A DNA stretch of 8,902 nucleotides from Opitutia bacterium UBA6410 (lineage in GTDB: Bacteria > Verrucomicrobiota > Verrucomicrobiia > Opitutales > Intestinicryptomonadaceae): contig DJPO01000033.1 in assembly GCA_002437405.1 (NCBI GenBank), forward strand, positions 14,448 to 23,349, written 5' to 3'. A model generated the notes under the pieces. The model did no database searches. It worked only from the letters and a program-made list of their open reading frames with translations, and was not told the origin of the DNA. A program made the position numbers and the translations under genes. Of the stretch, positions 5,565 through 8,902 are shown in pieces. Position 1 is the stretch's first letter. Each line of letters opens with the position of its first letter.

Positions 5565-5977
5565 CGGAAAATCGGCTTGGGGCTGGGGCAGCTTGGGTGA
5601 GGCTCGGCGGTCTTGAGGGTAATGCTCGGCGGGCAAACTTCGGCGCGGCGGCAAGGGATAAGCCTTTCGCCCGCCGCCAACATCAAATTTTTGCGCAGGC
5701 TTTTGCGGGGCGGAAATTTTTCTTTCCCTCATTTTTTTTTTTTCGCATTTTTTTCGCAAAAAATTTTGTTTAGCCGCGTTATGTTTGTCGCGCGGGCGGC
5801 AGTTGCGGCAATAAAAAATTGCCCGCGGTCGGTTCGGACTCGGCGGACAGTTGGGCAGTAGTCGTGTGTGCGCGGCTGCGGACAGTGAGGAGCGGCGCGC
5901 AATGCGCAGGCGCGGGCGGTGCAGGCAGGGTAGGCTTGTACAATGCGGCGCGGCGAGAACGGCGCGGTCAATCGCGT
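5565..5977. other. Convergent gene-free region
   Basis: This 413-bp stretch lies between the 3' ends of the DUF475 gene and the protease gene. I see no credible gene. It contains an 8-bp perfect stem CGGCGGGC (5627-5634) with GCCCGCCG (5669-5676) enclosing 34 nt, a T12 run at 5732-5743 followed by T7 and A6 tracts, and a small hairpin GGCAAT-AAAAA-ATTGCC at 5807-5823. The right half is very GC-rich and rich in GCGC words. It most likely holds the terminators of both converging operons. Confidence 0.6.
5712..5743 (+). terminator. Possible terminator of the nuoA-DAC-DUF475 run
   Basis: A short stem GGAAA (5712-5716) with TTTCC (5723-5727) and a 6-nt loop is followed by CTCA and twelve T. The stem is only five pairs; the stronger GC stem at 5627-5676 may contribute upstream. 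The long T-run and the position 150 nt after the last stop codon are the main support. Confidence 0.4.
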
Positions 5978-7342
5978 CTATTTGTTCGGGTCGAGAATGT
6001 GGAAGCTCACGGCGTTGTTGCGCTGGACTTCAATCAGGACTTTTTCCTTTTTGTCGGCGAGCTTTTCGTAGATTTCGTTAAGTTCGGCGGCGGACGCAAT
6101 CTTTTTGCGGTTGACCGATACAATTATGTCGCCCGAGCAAATCCCCGCCAAGTCGAACGGGAAGCCGTTGCGCAGCCCGATTACCATCAGGTTGGAGTCG
6201 CACTTGATTTTCGCCTCGCGCTTGAAAACCGTCGTGATTTCCTGAAGTCCGACGCCCCATTTTTCGAGCGAAAATTCGCGCCCTACGCGGCTTTCGAGCC
6301 TTTCGCAGACGGGCGATTTCTCGAGGATTTTCCCGTTTCGCAGAATCTCGAGCCGCACGGTGTCGCCGACTTTTTTTGTCGCGATTTTGTTCATGATGTC
6401 GGGCAGCTGTTCGGGGAATCTGCCGTCCGTTTCGGTATCGTCGATTTTCAAAATTATGTCCCCCGGTTGAACCCCGACTTTCGCGGCGGGCGAATCCGCG
6501 TCGACGTTTTGCACGAGCACCCCGCGGTTTACGGCGATTTCGTAAAAATGTTCCATATCCTGAAGCGGGGCGGGGGTGATGCCGATGTATCCGCGCTCGA
6601 CGAGCGGCGACTTTTCGAGCGCGCCCGCGACGAATTGCGCGACGTTAGACGGCACGGCGAACCCGAGGTTGTTGGAGTTCGTCCGCGCGCGCGTGTTTAT
6701 CCCGACGATTTTCCCGTTGGGCAGCACGAGCGGGCCGCCGCTGTTGCCTGGGTTGATTGCCGCGTCCGTTTGCAGCCAAGTGTTGAAGTTGCCCGTCTCG
6801 TAACCGCTGTTTAGAATCGTGCCCTCGAAGTAGCGGCTCGTGTTCGAGATAATCCCGCGCGTCACGGTTCTGGCGAAGCCGTGCGGCGTGCCGACTGCGT
6901 AGACCACCTGTCCGGATTTGAGTTTCGAGGAGTCCCCGAAGTCGGCGTGTTTGAATTTCAGCCCGCGTTTTTCGAGGTCTTTGCCGTCGAGCCTAATGAG
7001 TGCCAAATCCGTCCAGTGATCCCAGCCCACGAAGTCCGCCTTGACCCGCTCGAGGTTTGCGAGGGTCACGACGATTTTCGTCGCGTAGCAGTTGACGACG
7101 TGCGCGTTTGTGAGTATCGTGCCGTTCCCGTCGATAATCACGCCCGAGCCTATTGCGCGGGTTGTGAGGTTGCCGCCGTCCTTTTGCGATTTCTCCCAGA
7201 CGTCGATTTTCACGACGCTCTCCAGAAGACCGTCGAACCCCGAGTTGTCGGGCGATTCGTCCGAGAACGTCGAGGCGCACGAGCAGACGAAAAGGCACGC
7301 GGCGCACAGCAACGCCGCCGCAAAAGGTTTCGGCGCGCGCAT
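5978..7342 (-). CDS. S1C (HtrA/Deg-type) serine protease lipoprotein, two PDZ domains
   Basis: A 454-residue envelope protease or chaperone of the trypsin-like S1C family, which degrades misfolded proteins. Residues 1-22 are a lipoprotein signal ending VCSC, with Cys22 as the lipidation site. The protease domain spans about 36-245 with the complete triad: His81 (TNAHVV), Asp112 (HWTDLALIRL) and Ser201 (GNSGGP). PDZ1 lies at about 251-343 (GYIGI...GVLVQNV..DSPAAKVGVQPGDIILKID) and PDZ2 at about 361-453. The ATG at 7342 overlaps the queF stop as TAATG, begins exactly at the signal peptide and follows a purine stretch GGGGAAAG. The open frame continues upstream to 7603, but that part is queF in another frame. 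As last gene of the operon it is translationally coupled to queF. The membrane anchor by lipid is less usual than a soluble periplasmic DegP. Family and active site are clear; substrates are unknown. Confidence 0.93.
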   Translation of the reverse strand: MRAPKPFAAALLCAACLFVCSCASTFSDESPDNSGFDGLLESVVKIDVWEKSQKDGGNLTTRAIGSGVIIDGNGTILTNAHVVNCYATKIVVTLANLERVKADFVGWDHWTDLALIRLDGKDLEKRGLKFKHADFGDSSKLKSGQVVYAVGTPHGFARTVTRGIISNTSRYFEGTILNSGYETGNFNTWLQTDAAINPGNSGGPLVLPNGKIVGINTRARTNSNNLGFAVPSNVAQFVAGALEKSPLVERGYIGITPAPLQDMEHFYEIAVNRGVLVQNVDADSPAAKVGVQPGDIILKIDDTETDGRFPEQLPDIMNKIATKKVGDTVRLEILRNGKILEKSPVCERLESRVGREFSLEKWGVGLQEITTVFKREAKIKCDSNLMVIGLRNGFPFDLAGICSGDIIVSVNRKKIASAAELNEIYEKLADKKEKVLIEVQRNNAVSFHILDPNK

Positions 7343-7764
7343 TATTTTCTTTCCCCGACTTCCGCCGTTACCTTGATGGCGATTCCGCCGCGGGCGTTGA
7401 AGTTGCCTTCGACTCTGCACCAAATCGGGTCGAGAGCCTTTGCGAGGTCGTCGAGAATTATATTTGTTAGGTGTTCGTGGAAGCACCCTTCGTTGCGGAA
7501 CGACCACAGGTAGAGTTTCAGCGACTTGCTTTCGACGATTTTGTCGCGCGGAATGTACGAAATTTTTATCGTCGCGTAGTCGGGCTGCCCCGTCATCGGG
7601 CACAGGCAGGTGAATTCGGAGGTCTCCAGTTCGACGAGGTAGTTGCGCCCCGCGTTTTTGTTCGGGAACACTTCGAGCTTTCTCGACGCCTTCGCCTTTT
7701 TGCCGTGCAGAGCCGAGCCCAAGAGCGTCAGCCCCTTCAAATCTTTTTTCTGCGTTTTTTTCAT
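7342..7764 (-). CDS. queF: NADPH-dependent 7-cyano-7-deazaguanine reductase
   Basis: A 140-residue cytosolic enzyme reducing the nitrile preQ0 to the amine preQ1 with NADPH, in queuosine tRNA modification. Hallmarks are EFTCLCPMTGQPDYA at 50-64 with the nucleophile Cys55 and proton donor Asp62, ESKSLKLYLWSFRNEGCFHE at 78-97 with substrate residues Glu78, Ser79, His96 and Glu97, and a C-terminal FNARGGI. Length and the single-domain layout fit the short (Bacillus-type) QueF, not the longer fused E. coli form. The ATG lies 4 nt after the stop of the reductase gene upstream and lacks a Shine-Dalgarno sequence; the stop overlaps the protease start. No other queuosine gene is in the window. There is no room for a preQ1 riboswitch directly in front of it; one would have to sit before the operon, and I see none. 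Confidence 0.96.
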   Translation of the reverse strand: MKKTQKKDLKGLTLLGSALHGKKAKASRKLEVFPNKNAGRNYLVELETSEFTCLCPMTGQPDYATIKISYIPRDKIVESKSLKLYLWSFRNEGCFHEHLTNIILDDLAKALDPIWCRVEGNFNARGGIAIKVTAEVGERK

Positions 7765-7768
7765 ATTC

Positions 7769-8752
7769 TTAAAATTCGATCATTACTTTGCCGAGCCGCG
7801 AGTTTTCCGTAGCACGCTTCATTGCCGACTCGATGTCTGCGAGCTTGAAACGCGAGTCCACAGGCGCTTTCAGCGTCCCGTTTTTTATCAGCGCGAAGAC
7901 TTCGTCGTAGATTTTGCGGCATTCGTCCGCCGAGTGTGTGCGCTGCCATTTGTCCCACCAGAACCCGCGCAGGCGCAGGTCGTTGAAAATCAGAAAGCGC
8001 GTCGGGAATTTTATCGGCTCGCCCGTCATACCGCCGATTGTGACGACCGTCGCCCCGTTGCCCATCGCCTTTATCATATTGGAGACGCTGTTGCCGCCTA
8101 TCTGGTTAAGCCCCAGTTTCAGCGCGCCGCCTGTCGCCTCCTTCACGGCTTTCGGGTCGAACTGCGATTCGTCGACGACGATGTCCGCCCCGTACGAAAG
8201 CAGCATATCGCGCTTTTTGTCGGCGTTGCGCAGCATATTCACGGTCTTGATTCCGCGCGCCGAGCATATTTGTATCATGAAAATCCCCAGCGCGCTGCCC
8301 GCGCCGTTTTGAATCAGCCAGTCGCCCGCTTTCAGGTCGGCGAATTCCCGCAAAATGCAAAGCGCGGTCGGCGGATTTACGAATGCCATTGCGGCGGCAT
8401 CGGTATCCAGACCCGCAGGAATCGGCAGCAAATCCGCCGCCTTTGCCACTTGGTATTGAGTCCAAGCCCCCGGTTCGGAGGGCAGGCGTACGAGTGTCCC
8501 GATTCGCGGCTCTTCCGTATCGGGTCCGAGTGCGACGACTTCCCCGATTCCCTCGCGCCCAGCGATTGCGGGCAGGGGGCGGAGTCTGCCGTACGAGCCG
8601 CCTATCATTCCCAAATCCGATGGGTTGACGACAGCTTTCACGAGTTTGACGACGGCTTCGCCTTTTTGGGGTTCGGGAACATCGACGGACTGGGCATGGA
8701 GCACTTCCGCAGGATTCCCGTATGAACTATGGATAGCAGCGATACTTTTCAT
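7769..8752 (-). CDS. MECR/Etr1-type 2-enoyl thioester reductase (MDR family)
   Basis: A 327-residue zinc-free medium-chain dehydrogenase/reductase. The MECR/Etr1 branch reduces trans-2-enoyl-ACP or -CoA with NADPH in fatty acid synthesis. Seen in order: NPSDLGMIGGSYG at 43-55 with Tyr54 at the catalytic tyrosine position, PAIAGREGIGEV (61-72), NPPTALCILREF (126-137), the nucleotide-binding stretch GDWLIQNGAGSALGIFMIQI (143-162) with NMLRN (172-176), LGLNQIGGNS (213-222), VTIGGM (237-242) and IFNDLRLRGFW (255-265). No zinc ligands are apparent. ATG 8752 fits the family's start and lies just after a near-consensus promoter; a TTG seven codons earlier lies inside that promoter. It heads the operon with queF and the protease. 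Choice between enoyl-ACP, crotonyl-CoA or a general quinone reductase substrate cannot be made from sequence alone. Confidence 0.88.
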   Translation of the reverse strand: MKSIAAIHSSYGNPAEVLHAQSVDVPEPQKGEAVVKLVKAVVNPSDLGMIGGSYGRLRPLPAIAGREGIGEVVALGPDTEEPRIGTLVRLPSEPGAWTQYQVAKAADLLPIPAGLDTDAAAMAFVNPPTALCILREFADLKAGDWLIQNGAGSALGIFMIQICSARGIKTVNMLRNADKKRDMLLSYGADIVVDESQFDPKAVKEATGGALKLGLNQIGGNSVSNMIKAMGNGATVVTIGGMTGEPIKFPTRFLIFNDLRLRGFWWDKWQRTHSADECRKIYDEVFALIKNGTLKAPVDSRFKLADIESAMKRATENSRLGKVMIEF

Positions 8753-8759
8753 TATCCCA

Positions 8760-8788
8760 ATTAGACAAGTCAAAGACTAAAAAGTCAA
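8760..8788 (-). promoter_or_regulatory. Near-consensus sigma-70-type promoter of the reductase-queF-protease operon
   Basis: On the minus strand TTGACT (8783-8788), a 17-bp spacer and TCTAAT (8760-8765) match five of six positions each. Only 7 nt separate the -10 box from the ATG at 8752, so transcription should start at or within a base or two of the start codon. The spacer holds a second TTGACT (8768-8773) and the small dyad AGTC-AAA-GACT (8768-8778), which may bind a regulator. Confidence 0.75.
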
Positions 8789-8801
8789 TTTTTTAACGAA
8801 A

Positions 8802-8857
8802 GGGGGGCATAGCCCCCCTTTCGGCGATTGGGCGTAGCCCAATTGCGCCTATCCCCC
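8802..8857. repeat. Two-hairpin repeat unit, copy 2
   Basis: Hairpin 1 is identical to that of copy 1: GGGGGGCATAGCCCCCC (8802-8818). Hairpin 2 is GGCG-ATTGGGC, loop GTA, GCCCAAT-(tg)-CGCC (8823-8849). The unit again ends in CTATCCCCC (8849-8857). Hairpin 2 differs from copy 1 in the outer stem, the stem length and the loop, yet all stem changes keep pairing. Confidence 0.75.
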
Positions 8858-8872
8858 GCCACGGTTTGTCTG

Positions 8873-8902
8873 CCCCCTTCGGAAAAATTGGCTTTGCCAA
8901 TT
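8873..8902. repeat. Partial further unit of the same repeat
   Basis: CCCCCTTCGG (8873-8882) followed by AATTGGC-TTT-GCCAATT (8886-8902) repeats the second half of the unit: the C-run, the linker and hairpin 2, here with loop TTT. The G-run half is missing and the unit is cut by the window end, so copy 2 appears to be the start of a tandem or decayed array. Confidence 0.6.

Noticed and set aside
5807..5823. Hairpin GGCAAT-AAAAA-ATTGCC as terminator
   Set aside because: The stem is six pairs, the A/T run is in the loop and no T-run follows on either strand.
5819..6814. Plus-strand open frame of 331 codons
   Set aside because: It is mostly antisense to the protease gene, which has an intact catalytic triad and PDZ domains; the plus-strand product is unrecognisable.
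7343..7603. N-terminal extension of the protease to 7603
   Set aside because: The extra 87 residues are a frame-shifted reading of queF and are very basic and low complexity; the lipoprotein signal begins at the ATG at 7342.
7643..8725. Plus-strand open frame of 360 codons
   Set aside because: It is antisense to the enoyl reductase and part of queF, both clear families; its composition is Arg/Val/Phe-rich.
8753..8773. Upstream TTG start for the enoyl reductase
   Set aside because: The TTG lies between the -35 and -10 boxes of the promoter, so it would not be in the mRNA; MKSIAAI at 8752 matches the family start.
8802..8902. CRISPR-like array at the right end
   Set aside because: The repeating units are hairpin modules of variable sequence with no regular unique spacers, and no cas gene is present.

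Overview
The window looks like a chromosomal segment of a Gram-negative bacterium. It carries two predicted lipoproteins, an HtrA/Deg-type protease with a lipobox, complex I subunit A, a queuosine-pathway enzyme and a c-di-AMP synthase fused to a PTS EIIA domain. Almost no gene has a Shine-Dalgarno sequence, yet one promoter is close to the sigma-70 consensus. From the gene set, a PVC-type bacterium (Verrucomicrobiota or a relative) is my best guess. This is an inference; no rRNA or marker gene settles it.

Layout. Positions 1-434 are mostly non-coding. They hold two copies of a 17-bp palindrome (one extended to 14-bp arms), a doubtful 64-codon ORF between them, and a terminator for the leftward gene that follows. 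Positions 435-1823 (minus) encode a lipoprotein with a DUF4832/glycosidase-like architecture. Positions 1824-2277 are a gene-free gap holding a candidate promoter, one copy of a two-hairpin repeat, a terminator-like hairpin and a 130-bp foldback element that ends on the stop codon of the next gene. Positions 2278-2616 (minus) encode a HIT-family hydrolase. Divergent from it is a rightward three-gene run (2753-5564): nuoA, an EIIA-DAC diadenylate cyclase and a TerC/DUF475 membrane protein, with gaps of 3 and 22 nt. Positions 5565-5977 are a convergent, gene-free region with terminator-like structure. Positions 8752-5978 (minus) form a tight operon: an enoyl-thioester reductase of the MECR/Etr1 type, queF (4-nt gap), and a two-PDZ serine protease lipoprotein (TAATG overlap). 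Its promoter is near consensus and sits so close to the start codon that the mRNA is probably leaderless. The window ends in a second, diverged copy of the two-hairpin repeat and part of a third unit.

The most interesting points are: (1) a predicted three-domain EIIA / PK-C-like / DAC protein, which would join phosphotransferase signalling to c-di-AMP synthesis, cotranscribed with an orphan nuoA and a TerC-family transporter; (2) a repeat whose copies differ by compensatory changes and sit at the same distance from a TTGAC(A/T) box upstream of a gene; (3) a long foldback at the 3' end of the HIT gene whose imperfections are partly G-U wobbles when read as plus-strand RNA.
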